DNA of 64,000 nt from an uncultured Polaribacter sp. GTDB lineage: Bacteria > Bacteroidota > Bacteroidia > Flavobacteriales > Flavobacteriaceae. Below, piece by piece: positions 1 through 7,409 of this stretch; the first letter of the stretch is position 1, and each line of letters starts with the position of its first letter. The stretch is taken from NCBI RefSeq assembly GCF_947503875.1, contig NZ_CANNFH010000003.1, forward strand, positions 1 to 64,000. Direction: 5' to 3'. Under the pieces are notes generated by a model, which saw nothing but the letters and a program-made list of their open reading frames with translations, did not search any database and was not told the DNA's origin. The position numbers were made by a program, and so were the translations under genes.

Positions 1-74
1 TTCGAACGAAACGCAGTGAAGTTGAGAAATCTACAAACTAAAACCTTTAGATTTCTCCATAAAGTCGAAATGAC
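1..74. repeat. REP-like intergenic palindrome
   Basis: A perfect 10-bp inverted repeat (GAGAAATCTA at 24-33 and TAGATTTCTC at 48-57) lies in a stretch that ends in AAGTCGAAATGAC. I recall this kind of palindrome as dispersed in many copies between genes of Flavobacteriaceae, so I read it as an interspersed repeat and not a terminator; no T-run follows the stem. It may continue to the left of the window. Confidence 0.5.
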
Positions 75-114
75 ATTAAGCGTAAATAAAACAATTATAC
101 AATAAAACAAAACT

Positions 115-1446
115 TTGAAAAACTTATATAAATCGCTTTTTATAAACAACCGTTTTTTCTATGTATTAGGTGGCATTGCTACTCTGTTTGTGGTGGGCTT
201 TTTTGTACCTCTATTTTTCTTGTTTGCTAAGGTTTTGTTATTTATACTTTCTGTTTTGGTAATTATTGATGTTTTTTTACTCTATCGTTTACAAAACGGA
301 ATAAAATTACAAAGAAATTTACCAGAACGTTTGTCTAATGGAGATGTTAATAAAATAGGTGTACTGCTTAAAAACAACTACACCTTTACTGCAAATTTAT
401 CTATTATAGAAGAGCTCCCCTTTCAGTTTCAAAAAAGAGATTTTATTTTTCCATTACAAATTTTACCAAAAAAAGAAAAAAACTTTTTCTACGATTTAAA
501 ACCAACAGAAAGAGGTGTCTATAATTTTGGCAAAACCAACGTTTATGTAAATACACCCTTGCAATTGGCTACCAAAAAATATGTTTTGGGTACTGAAACT
601 ATTTTGAAATGTTATCCTTCATTTTTAAAATTTAAAGAATTTGATTTTAAAGCTTTTAATAGCCATGCAATTGCCTATGGTTCTAAAAAAATAAGAAGAA
701 TTGGACATTCTCTAGAATTTGAACAAATTAAAGAATATGTTTCTGGAGACGATATTAGAACAATAAACTGGAAAGCTACTGCAAAAAGAGACCAATTTAT
801 GGTGAATCAATATGTGGAGGAAAAATCGCAACCAGTATATGCAATTATAGACAAAGGACGTGCAATGCAAATGCAATTTAATGGCCTTAGTTTATTAGAT
901 TATGCCATAAATGCAACTTTAGCCATAAGTAATGTAGTATTGCGTAAACAAGATAAAGCTGGTATGTTGTCTTTTTCTAAAAAGTTAGAAGACATGGTTG
1001 TTGCAGAAAAAAGAAATAGCCAAATGCGTTTAATTTCTGAAGCTTTATACAACTTAAAAACAGATTTTTCAGAGTCGGATTTTGGTACATTGTATAATGT
1101 AGTAAAACGTAAAATTACCCATAGAAGTTTATTAATTATTTATTCTAATTTTGAAACTATGGATGGCTTAAATCGTCAAATTGGTTATTTAAGAGCGTTG
1201 GCAAAAAACCATTTAGTGTTGGTAGTTTTCTTTAAAAACACCGAATTAAATTCTTTAATAAACACAAAAACCGATAATTTACAAGAAGTGTACGATAGCA
1301 TTATTGCAGAGAAGTTTATGTATGAAAAAACACGCATTGTAAACGAACTTAAAAAATATGGTATTGCCTCTGTGCTAACTTCTCCGGAAAATTTAACTGC
1401 AGATACAATCAACAAATATTTAGAATTAAAAGCTAGAGGGTTATAG
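115..1446 (+). CDS. DUF58 domain-containing membrane protein
   Basis: The 443-residue product starts at a TTG codon. Two hydrophobic segments in the first 60 residues are followed by a soluble domain. The hallmark DUF58 motif GDDIRTINWKATAK begins near residue 211, followed by a von Willebrand A-like region. DUF58 proteins are usually encoded with a MoxR ATPase and VWA proteins in Bat-type operons; such partners would be to the left of the window. The molecular role of the family is not firmly known. The length is normal and nothing looks broken. The family call is secure, the function is not. Confidence 0.9.
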   Translation: MKNLYKSLFINNRFFYVLGGIATLFVVGFFVPLFFLFAKVLLFILSVLVIIDVFLLYRLQNGIKLQRNLPERLSNGDVNKIGVLLKNNYTFTANLSIIEELPFQFQKRDFIFPLQILPKKEKNFFYDLKPTERGVYNFGKTNVYVNTPLQLATKKYVLGTETILKCYPSFLKFKEFDFKAFNSHAIAYGSKKIRRIGHSLEFEQIKEYVSGDDIRTINWKATAKRDQFMVNQYVEEKSQPVYAIIDKGRAMQMQFNGLSLLDYAINATLAISNVVLRKQDKAGMLSFSKKLEDMVVAEKRNSQMRLISEALYNLKTDFSESDFGTLYNVVKRKITHRSLLIIYSNFETMDGLNRQIGYLRALAKNHLVLVVFFKNTELNSLINTKTDNLQEVYDSIIAEKFMYEKTRIVNELKKYGIASVLTSPENLTADTINKYLELKARGL

Positions 1447-1495
1447 TCAAATTTGTTATTTTCGTTGCAAACAAAAACAAACTAAAAAAAATAAA

Positions 1496-1903
1496 ATGAA
1501 TTGGTATTTAAAAGTTGTAAGAGATCATTATTTAGATTTTAAAGGAAGAGCAAGACGCAAGGAATATTGGATGTTTGTGTTAATTAATGTTATTATTTCT
1601 GCAATTTTAGGTTTATTAGACCAAACGTTAGGTTTAAATTATGGAGATCATAACGAAGAAGGTATTTTAGAAACTGTATATGGTTTATTGGTTTTTTTAC
1701 CTTCTTTGGCTGTAACTGTTAGAAGATTACATGATTATGGTAAAAGTGGCTGGTATATTTTACTTATTTTAATACCAATTATAGGTTGGATATGGCTATT
1801 AGTTTGGTTATGTATGGAAGGAGAAAACAAACAAAACCAATGGGGACCAAATCCAAAAGGAGTTGGTAATTTAACCGCAATTGACAGTATAGGTAAGGAG
1901 TGA
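1496..1903 (+). CDS. DUF805 domain-containing inner-membrane protein
   Basis: The 135-residue product matches the DUF805 family (E. coli YhaH/YhaI type). It opens with WYLKV and FKGRARRKEYW, followed by about three hydrophobic segments and a conserved RRLHDYGKSGWY stretch near residue 77. It is predicted to be an integral inner-membrane protein of unknown function. It lies 49 bp behind the DUF58 gene on the same strand and may be co-transcribed with it. Its TGA stop is the first copy of a short tandem repeat that runs into the terminator. Confidence 0.88.
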   Translation: MNWYLKVVRDHYLDFKGRARRKEYWMFVLINVIISAILGLLDQTLGLNYGDHNEEGILETVYGLLVFLPSLAVTVRRLHDYGKSGWYILLILIPIIGWIWLLVWLCMEGENKQNQWGPNPKGVGNLTAIDSIGKE

Positions 1904-1932
1904 ATGGTGAATGGTGAATGGTGAATGGTGAA
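1901..1932 (+). repeat. 7-bp tandem repeat (TGAATGG x4.5)
   Basis: Four and a half perfect copies of TGAATGG start at the TGA stop codon of the DUF805 gene. Since 7 is not a multiple of 3, slippage here would not alter the protein. It is a probable simple-sequence expansion of no evident function. Confidence 0.85.
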
Positions 1933-1940
1933 ATTAATAA

Positions 1941-1975
1941 AAAGGCGTTGCTCTATTATTCAAGCAGCGCCTTTT
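1941..1975. terminator. Bidirectional intrinsic terminator
   Basis: The stem AAGGCGTTGCT / AGCAGCGCCTT (one G-U pair) is flanked by an A-run on the left and a T-run on the right. It can serve both the DUF58-DUF805 unit and the convergent DUF4251 gene. Confidence 0.8.
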
Positions 1976-1979
1976 CTTT

Positions 1980-2522
1980 TTAAATTTCTTCTTTTGTAGG
2001 TAATTTTTCCCATTTACCAAGGTAATTGATATTGCTTCTGTGGCTGCTATTCACATTTAAATTGGCGCTATTGTTTGCAAATAACGTTAAAGTAAACACA
2101 TAACTTTCTGCTTTAGATCTTGTCCAATATTTTAAAATGTAAGCGCCTTTTTTACTGTTGTATTTTTGTTCTACCCTAGTTGGTGTTCCTTCAAATTTTA
2201 CACTATTATCTTCTGAATAACCACTAGCAATACGTTGTTCGCCAAAATAAGGAATGTACAAAGACAAACTATCTTTTTGCACGTTAAAGTGATTTGGGTT
2301 TCCTGCTAAATTAATGCTAGCTGTATTGCTACCTGGAGGCAACAAGCGTTCTATACCTATTACATTATTTAAAAGTAACGGATTTGCCATATCAAATGAA
2401 ACTGCAAATTCTTTTTTAGTTACTATTTCTTCTAGATTATTATTTTCTGCTGTTGTAGTTATATTTTTTGAGCTGGAACAGCTCATAAAAACCACCAATA
2501 TTACTAAGGTTACTATTCTCAT
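1980..2522 (-). CDS. DUF4251 domain-containing lipoprotein
   Basis: The 180-residue product has a short signal peptide ending in the lipobox VFMSC, so it should be anchored in the outer or inner membrane. The rest fits the Bacteroidota DUF4251 family: a conserved LSLYIPYFGEQR segment near residue 85 and a C-terminal beta-rich part with repeated Asn/Ser. No catalytic residues are apparent and the family has no known function. The gene stands alone between a convergent terminator and the divergent truC gene. Confidence 0.82.
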   Translation of the reverse strand: MRIVTLVILVVFMSCSSSKNITTTAENNNLEEIVTKKEFAVSFDMANPLLLNNVIGIERLLPPGSNTASINLAGNPNHFNVQKDSLSLYIPYFGEQRIASGYSEDNSVKFEGTPTRVEQKYNSKKGAYILKYWTRSKAESYVFTLTLFANNSANLNVNSSHRSNINYLGKWEKLPTKEEI

Positions 2523-2649
2523 ATCTAAATATTTACTTTAAAATTACAAATTTTGTATTAACAAGGCTTTTAAAATTATCACAAATGTTGTGTAATGCTT
2601 AAATTGATATTGTAAATTAAATACTATTTTTGAAGCCTAAAAAACACGA

Positions 2650-3354
2650 ATGAGTTTACAGGTACTTTTTGAAGATGATTACGTTATATGCGTGAGTAAA
2701 CCCAATAATATGTTGGTGCACCATGCACACCATTCTAGAAATGTTGCAGAAGAAACTGCCCTTTTACAATTTATTGAAACTGAAAAAGGATACAAAACTT
2801 ACCCAATACATAGGTTGGATAGAAAAACATCTGGCATTATACTTTTAGCAAAAGATAAAAGTTATGTTTCTAAATTTCAAGAGTTATTTACCAACAATAC
2901 TATAGAAAAAGTGTATTTTGGAATTGTACGTGGTTTTTCGCCAGATGAAAAAAAAATAGATTCGCCCGTAAAAGGTAGAGATGCCAATGTGCATAAAGAA
3001 GCTTTAACCTATTTAAAAACTTTAGCCAATGTTACTTTACAAATTCCTGTAAAACCTTACGATTCTTCTAGATATTCTTTGGTACAAATGCTACCAAAAA
3101 CTGGAAGAATGCACCAATTAAGAGTACATTGTAATAAAATCAGTCACCCATTAATTGGCGACCCAAAATATGGTGATAAAAACCATAACTTAATGTTTGA
3201 GAAGGAATTTGGTTGTACTAATTTATTTTTACATGCTGGACTATTAAAATTTCAACATCCGTTTACTAAAGAAGATTTAATACTAAAAGCAGCTTTCCCT
3301 AAAGATTGGTTGGTTGCTTTTGAGAAATTTAATTGGAAAAATCCTATTTTGTAG
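2650..3354 (+). CDS. truC: tRNA pseudouridine synthase C (TruC-like, RluA family)
   Basis: This 234-residue enzyme of the RluA/RsuA superfamily has the catalytic HRLDRKTSGI motif at about residues 54-63, with Asp57 as nucleophile. The PKTGRMHQLRVH and LIGDPKYGD motifs follow in the second half. The N-terminal KPNNMLVHHAHHSR segment and the overall length match E. coli TruC, which makes pseudouridine 65 in tRNA. It has no S4 domain, as expected for TruC. Another RluA-type specificity cannot be excluded, but TruC is the best fit. Confidence 0.85.
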   Translation: MSLQVLFEDDYVICVSKPNNMLVHHAHHSRNVAEETALLQFIETEKGYKTYPIHRLDRKTSGIILLAKDKSYVSKFQELFTNNTIEKVYFGIVRGFSPDEKKIDSPVKGRDANVHKEALTYLKTLANVTLQIPVKPYDSSRYSLVQMLPKTGRMHQLRVHCNKISHPLIGDPKYGDKNHNLMFEKEFGCTNLFLHAGLLKFQHPFTKEDLILKAAFPKDWLVAFEKFNWKNPIL

Positions 3355-3507
3355 TAATAAATAGCAACTTGTTATTTTATTTATTTTTTGAACTTGTTTC
3401 CTTTTTTAAGGTTTGTAACCAAAAATATTATTGATTAAAAACAGCTTGCTAAGTAGATAAACTTTACATAAATATGCGGGTTTAAAAAAAAAGTTATTAA
3501 AAAGGTG

Positions 3508-3650
3508 TAGCCCTGATTGAAATGGCATCCTTTTTATGCCAATCTAGTTTTTAATATCTTCTTTAAAAAATAAAAAAACTTCTAATTGAGCAAAATCGTT
3601 TCTAAAAATGCTGCATAAAAAGATATAATGGAAAGCAGGACATAGCTTCT
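3508..3650. ncRNA. Structured intergenic RNA element, copy 1 (Flavo-1-like?)
   Basis: The core segment with ATTGAAATGG and ATCC is shared with copies at 33479-33562 and 49147-49291, as is the segment GATATAATGGAAAGC near 3622-3636. A long stem pairs CTTTTTATGC (from 3530) with GCATAAAAAG (from 3613). The closing helix is CCTG (3512-3515) with CAGG (3636-3639), where the other copies have GGG with CCC, so two base pairs covary. On the minus strand the element begins a few nt after the stop of the CPXCG gene. It resembles the flavobacterial Flavo-1 RNA class as I remember it, which I could not verify. Confidence 0.55.
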
Positions 3651-3655
3651 AAAAA

Positions 3656-3841
3656 TTATTGTTCTATAGATTGTGCATTAAAACCAATTAGTGCTGCCTC
3701 TTCAAAAGTTGGACTTATTTCTATGGGATTGCAACACACTTCGCAATCTTCTATATAGGTTTGTTGGCGCACACTGCTATCTAAAATCATTGAGATTTCT
3801 TCCCAACAATAAGGGCACTGAAAAAAATGTTCTTGCTCCAC
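3656..3841 (-). CDS. CPXCG motif-containing cysteine-rich protein
   Basis: The 61-residue zinc-ribbon protein has two Cys pairs, CPYC at residues 9-12 and CEVC at residues 33-36, matching the small Cys_rich_CPXG family found in many bacteria. It probably binds one zinc ion; no function is known. Its start is a GTG that shares one G with the TAG stop of the upstream reductase gene, so the two are translationally coupled. A structured RNA element lies just past its stop codon. Confidence 0.85.
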   Translation of the reverse strand: MEQEHFFQCPYCWEEISMILDSSVRQQTYIEDCEVCCNPIEISPTFEEAALIGFNAQSIEQ

Positions 3842-4845
3842 TACTCTTTTACTTTTAATACTAATTTTCCGTTTTTTTCTCCTGTAAACAATCTGTTGTA
3901 GGTTTCTTGAAAGTTTTCTATACCGTTATAAACGTCTTCTTTAGATTTTAATTTACCTTCTTTTAACCAAATACCCATTTGTTTTGCAGCCTCACCAAAT
4001 TGTTTCACATAATCTGTTACTACCATACCTTGCATGGTAGATCTTGTTACTAAAAGCGATAAATAATTACTTGGGCCATTGATTTTGTGTTTGTTATTGT
4101 ACTGAGAAATTGCACCACAGATTACTACTTTGGCGTGCATTCTTAATTTACTTAAAGCGGCATCTAAAATTACGCCTCCAACATTATCAAAATAAACGTC
4201 TATACCTTTTGGGCATTTCTTTTTTAATGCTGAATAAATATTTTCTGTTTTGTAATCGATTACTTCATCAAAACCCAATTCGTTTTTTAGATAGTTTGTT
4301 TTTTCTTTTCCGCCTGCAATACCAATAACAGAGCAACCTTTTATTTTTGCAATTTGCCCTACAATTGCACCTACTGCACCTGCAGCGCCAGAAACTAAAA
4401 CAATATCGCCTGCTTTAATTTTGGCAACTTCTAAGATACCAAAATAGGCGGTCATGCCAGGCATACCTAAAACACCTAAATACATGGGCATTGTTGCCAA
4501 ATTGTTATCTACTTTATACCAACCATCTCCGTTTGTAATGCTGTATTGTTGCACACCACCCCAACTTGTAACACAGTCTCCAACTTCAAACTTTGGGTTA
4601 TTATTGGTTTGTATTACTTTACCAATTGCACCTGCACGCATTACTTGATCTATAGCTACAGGCGGAATGTATGATTTTGTGTCATTCATCCAACCTCGCA
4701 TTGCAGGATCTAGAGAAATGTAGTGGTGTTCTATTAAAATTTCGCCTTCTTCTAAATCTGGAATGTTATTTTCTTCTAATTGCCAAGTACTAGAATCTGG
4801 GTAACCTTTTGGTCTGTTCTTTAAGATGATTTGTTTGTTTTGCAT
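3841..4845 (-). CDS. NADP-dependent oxidoreductase, CurA/YncB type
   Basis: This 334-residue zinc-independent medium-chain reductase has the N-terminal GroES-like fold with SLDPAMRGWM near residue 46, the nucleotide-binding segment VSGAAGAVGAIVGQIAKIKG near residue 150, and FDNVGG near residue 219. It belongs with E. coli CurA and the prostaglandin/leukotriene B4 reductases, which reduce alpha,beta-unsaturated carbonyls with NADPH. The true substrate cannot be read from the sequence. It is the first gene of a two-gene unit with the CPXCG protein. Confidence 0.9.
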   Translation of the reverse strand: MQNKQIILKNRPKGYPDSSTWQLEENNIPDLEEGEILIEHHYISLDPAMRGWMNDTKSYIPPVAIDQVMRAGAIGKVIQTNNNPKFEVGDCVTSWGGVQQYSITNGDGWYKVDNNLATMPMYLGVLGMPGMTAYFGILEVAKIKAGDIVLVSGAAGAVGAIVGQIAKIKGCSVIGIAGGKEKTNYLKNELGFDEVIDYKTENIYSALKKKCPKGIDVYFDNVGGVILDAALSKLRMHAKVVICGAISQYNNKHKINGPSNYLSLLVTRSTMQGMVVTDYVKQFGEAAKQMGIWLKEGKLKSKEDVYNGIENFQETYNRLFTGEKNGKLVLKVKE

Positions 4846-4916
4846 ACTAAAATAATGTGCTTTTTATTTGAATAAAGATAAGAAATTTTAAAACTATCTT
4901 TATTATTTTAAAGCAA

Positions 4917-4945
4917 AAAACTCTTCCGAAAATTGGAAGAGTTTT
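4917..4945 (-). terminator. Intrinsic terminator after the Lrp gene
   Basis: A perfect 11-bp stem, AAAACTCTTCC / GGAAGAGTTTT, closes a 7-nt loop. On the minus strand a run of T follows. It ends the Lrp transcript and separates it from the reductase gene. Confidence 0.85.
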
Positions 4946-4970
4946 AAAATTTTAATGTGGTGAATTAAGA

Positions 4971-5450
4971 CTACAATTCTTTAAAAATTGCGTGCATCAT
5001 TCTCTTTTTATCGTTAATGCTTTCTTCTAAAGCAATCATAGTTTCTGTTCTATTTACTCCAGGCACATCATCTATAGCGTAAATAATATCTTTAGCATCA
5101 TTAGTACCTTTTGCTCTTACTTTACAAAATATATTGTATTTACCAGCAGTTACGTAAGCTACTGTTACATTTGGTATTTTTCTTAAATTCTCTATAACGT
5201 TTTGTGTCATAGATGTTTTTTCTAAATATACACCTACATGTGCTATAAAAGAATAGCCCATTTTTTCGTAGTTTAATGTTAATGTAGAACCTTGAATAAT
5301 ACCTTCATCTTCCATTTTTTTAACACGTACATGTATTGTACCTGCAGATACTAACAATTGCTTTGCTATATCTGTAAAGGGTGTTCTTGCATTCTCAATT
5401 AATATATCTAATATTTGATGATCAATTTCGTCTAAGATAAATTTTTTCAT
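4971..5450 (-). CDS. Lrp/AsnC family transcriptional regulator
   Basis: The start at 5450 gives MKKFILDEIDHQILDILIENAR, the normal N-terminus of the family; a start 18 nt upstream is also open. A winged helix-turn-helix occupies roughly residues 5-65, with DIAKQLLVSAGTIHVRVKKM as the DNA-reading part. A RAM effector-binding domain follows (residues about 75-150). Flavobacteria usually encode several such feast/famine regulators, and neither the ligand nor the targets can be deduced here. It is a single-gene unit with its own terminator. Confidence 0.92.
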   Translation of the reverse strand: MKKFILDEIDHQILDILIENARTPFTDIAKQLLVSAGTIHVRVKKMEDEGIIQGSTLTLNYEKMGYSFIAHVGVYLEKTSMTQNVIENLRKIPNVTVAYVTAGKYNIFCKVRAKGTNDAKDIIYAIDDVPGVNRTETMIALEESINDKKRMMHAIFKEL

Positions 5451-5526
5451 ATTTTGTAAATTATTCAATTAACTCTGCAAATTTATAAATTTAATCTAGT
5501 TAAACAATATTATATTTGAGAAATAT

Positions 5527-6585
5527 CTAATTATTTTTGCTTTTGAAATCAATTTCTGCGTGGCCAATTTTATCTTTTATATTGTTGTCATCTACCTTTA
5601 CTAGTGTAGCCACTAATTTATCATCTATAATTTCATCTTTATATTGGTAGGCTTCATCTCTATAACCTTCTGAATACCTATGTATTACATCGTAAAAATC
5701 TTTACCATTATTGGGTATATTAAAGTAGTCTTTGTAACTACTAAAATTTGTGTTGGATGCAATATAAACCAAACCTTGTAAGATGGAGAAAAAAGTAAAT
5801 TTTCTACAAATTTCTCTATTATAATCATTAGGATAATGGCCAGATTCTATTAAAATGGTATTGTAACCTAATTTTTGAAAATTATCTCCTGTTGCAGTTG
5901 GGTAAAATTCATCTGTATATCTGCCTACATAATTAGGTATTATATTTTGCAACATGCTATTCATGGCAATAATTACATTCATAGTTTCTTTTCTGCCAGG
6001 TGTAATTGCTCTTGTAGTTTCTTCTGAAGGAGCCAAAAAAGAAATGGTAGCTGGATTTTTAAAGCCTTCTACATTAAATATAGTACGTTGATCGTGCAAA
6101 TTAAAGCAAAATTTAGGATTAAAGTCGTCTAAAACCTTGCGCAACAGCTTACTTTCTTTTGCTATTTTATCTACAGCATCTCTATTTAAATCTACATTAT
6201 TACCATTTACTCTTGTGTATACTTCTGCTCCATCAGGATTTAACATGGGTATAAATACCAATGTACAGGCTTCTAAAATAGTGTCCAGTTCTGCTGCATC
6301 GTCATTTAAAAAACAATTAAATAAATCGAATAAAGCTCTTGTGCCTGTGCTTTCGTTTCCGTGCATTTGAGACCATAACAAAATCTTCTTTTCTCCAGAT
6401 CCTATTTTTAAACTATATATAGGTCTATTAAATTCTGATGTACCAATCTGAGTAACCTCAAATACATTCTCGTATTTCTGAAACAACTCTTTAATGTCTT
6501 TAAATCGAATCCACTTGCCTGATAATGATTTTTCTTTTTGTGTTGTAAATAATGATTCTAAAAAATTTTTTGTTAAAATACTCAT
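5527..6585 (-). CDS. M14 family zinc carboxypeptidase-like protein
   Basis: I chose the internal ATG at 6585; the open frame extends 57 nt further, but that stretch overlaps the promoter and the first operator. The zinc-binding HxxE of M14 peptidases is at HGNE (about residues 75-78) in the context WSQMHGNESTG, with the third ligand candidate in NLHDQRT. The catalytic Glu is probably in LIESGHYPND. There is no signal peptide, so the protein is likely cytoplasmic. Five palindromic operators lie between it and the divergent XRE regulator gene, which suggests direct control by that regulator. Confidence 0.88.
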   Translation of the reverse strand: MSILTKNFLESLFTTQKEKSLSGKWIRFKDIKELFQKYENVFEVTQIGTSEFNRPIYSLKIGSGEKKILLWSQMHGNESTGTRALFDLFNCFLNDDAAELDTILEACTLVFIPMLNPDGAEVYTRVNGNNVDLNRDAVDKIAKESKLLRKVLDDFNPKFCFNLHDQRTIFNVEGFKNPATISFLAPSEETTRAITPGRKETMNVIIAMNSMLQNIIPNYVGRYTDEFYPTATGDNFQKLGYNTILIESGHYPNDYNREICRKFTFFSILQGLVYIASNTNFSSYKDYFNIPNNGKDFYDVIHRYSEGYRDEAYQYKDEIIDDKLVATLVKVDDNNIKDKIGHAEIDFKSKNN

Positions 6586-6608
6586 GTTTTGATTTATAGA
6601 ATAGGTTA

Positions 6609-6716
6609 CAAAAATAATCTTTTCACATTTGTAATCAAACAAAAATTCACAATTGTAAATTGTAAACTTATTACAATTGTAAACAAGTTATAATTTAGAT
6701 ATTGTTACAATTGTAA
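6609..6716 (-). promoter_or_regulatory. Operator array upstream of the M14 gene (TTACAATTGTAA boxes)
   Basis: Four copies of a 12-bp palindrome are visible: 6623-6634 (10/12 match), 6647-6658 (11/12), 6671-6682 (perfect) and 6705-6716 (perfect). Centre spacings are 24, 24 and 34 bp. A minus-strand -7 element TATTTTTG lies at 6609-6616, directly before the first box, so that box would cover the core promoter. The arrangement fits cooperative repression by a homodimeric helix-turn-helix protein. Confidence 0.7.
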
Positions 6717-6876
6717 ATCTTAAGTTTTTAATAGTTTACAATCTTGCATAACTGTAACTTACCCTATAATAAACATTTATAATAAATACTTAAATTATTG
6801 TAATTAAGCAATTTGTACAACTTACTTAAAGTTATTATTTACACGAAATAAAGTGAATGAAAACAATATCTGAAAA

Positions 6877-6914
6877 TACTTTTGTAGATACCTAAAGAAG
6901 TTTTACATTTGTAA
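6877..6914 (+). promoter_or_regulatory. XRE gene promoter with a fifth palindromic box
   Basis: TACTTTTG at 6877-6884 fits the Bacteroidota -7 consensus TAnnTTTG. The 12-bp box TTACATTTGTAA at 6903-6914 (11/12 match to the array) falls just after the expected transcription start and 18 bp before the ATG. This is a position expected for autorepression. Confidence 0.6.
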
Positions 6915-6931
6915 AACACTAACAATTTACA

Positions 6932-7288
6932 ATGATAAACAGTAAAGCGTTTACAGATAGACTTAAAAAAATAATGGATTTTCATACACTTTCTGCTTCT
7001 ATGTTTGCAGACAAAGTTGGTGTGCAACGTTCTAGCATCTCCCATATTTTATCTGGAAGAAATAAACCAAGTTTAGATTTTATATTAAAAGTAACTACAG
7101 AATTTGAAGACGTAGATATAAAATGGTTGTTGAATGGAACAGGTGATTTTCCTAAAAAAGAGATTGCAAAAGAAAATAAATTGGCTTCTACTCCATCTTT
7201 ATTCCAAGTAGAAACTTCATCAGGAAAAAATATACAACGCATTGTGGTGTTTTATTCTGATGGCACTTTTGATGAATATCTAAAATAA
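6932..7288 (+). CDS. XRE-type helix-turn-helix transcriptional regulator
   Basis: The 118-residue protein has an N-terminal Cro/CI-type helix-turn-helix (residues about 5-70). Its recognition region reads FADKVGVQRSSISHILSGRNKPS, followed by DIKWLLNGTGDFPK, a signature common in small flavobacterial regulators. The C-terminal 45 residues end in a short beta-rich tail (RIVVFYSDGTFDEYLK). It is divergent from the M14 gene, and copies of one palindrome sit at both promoters, so it most likely represses itself and the peptidase gene. No inducer domain is visible. Confidence 0.9.
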   Translation: MINSKAFTDRLKKIMDFHTLSASMFADKVGVQRSSISHILSGRNKPSLDFILKVTTEFEDVDIKWLLNGTGDFPKKEIAKENKLASTPSLFQVETSSGKNIQRIVVFYSDGTFDEYLK

Positions 7289-7409
7289 AAAGTATTGTGT
7301 GTTATACTAATATTGTAAAATGGAAGTAATTGAATTGAAATCATAATTTAAGCGTACAAACCAATTTACTTTAATGTAATATTAAATTTTAATTAAGAAT
7401 GATTTAAAT

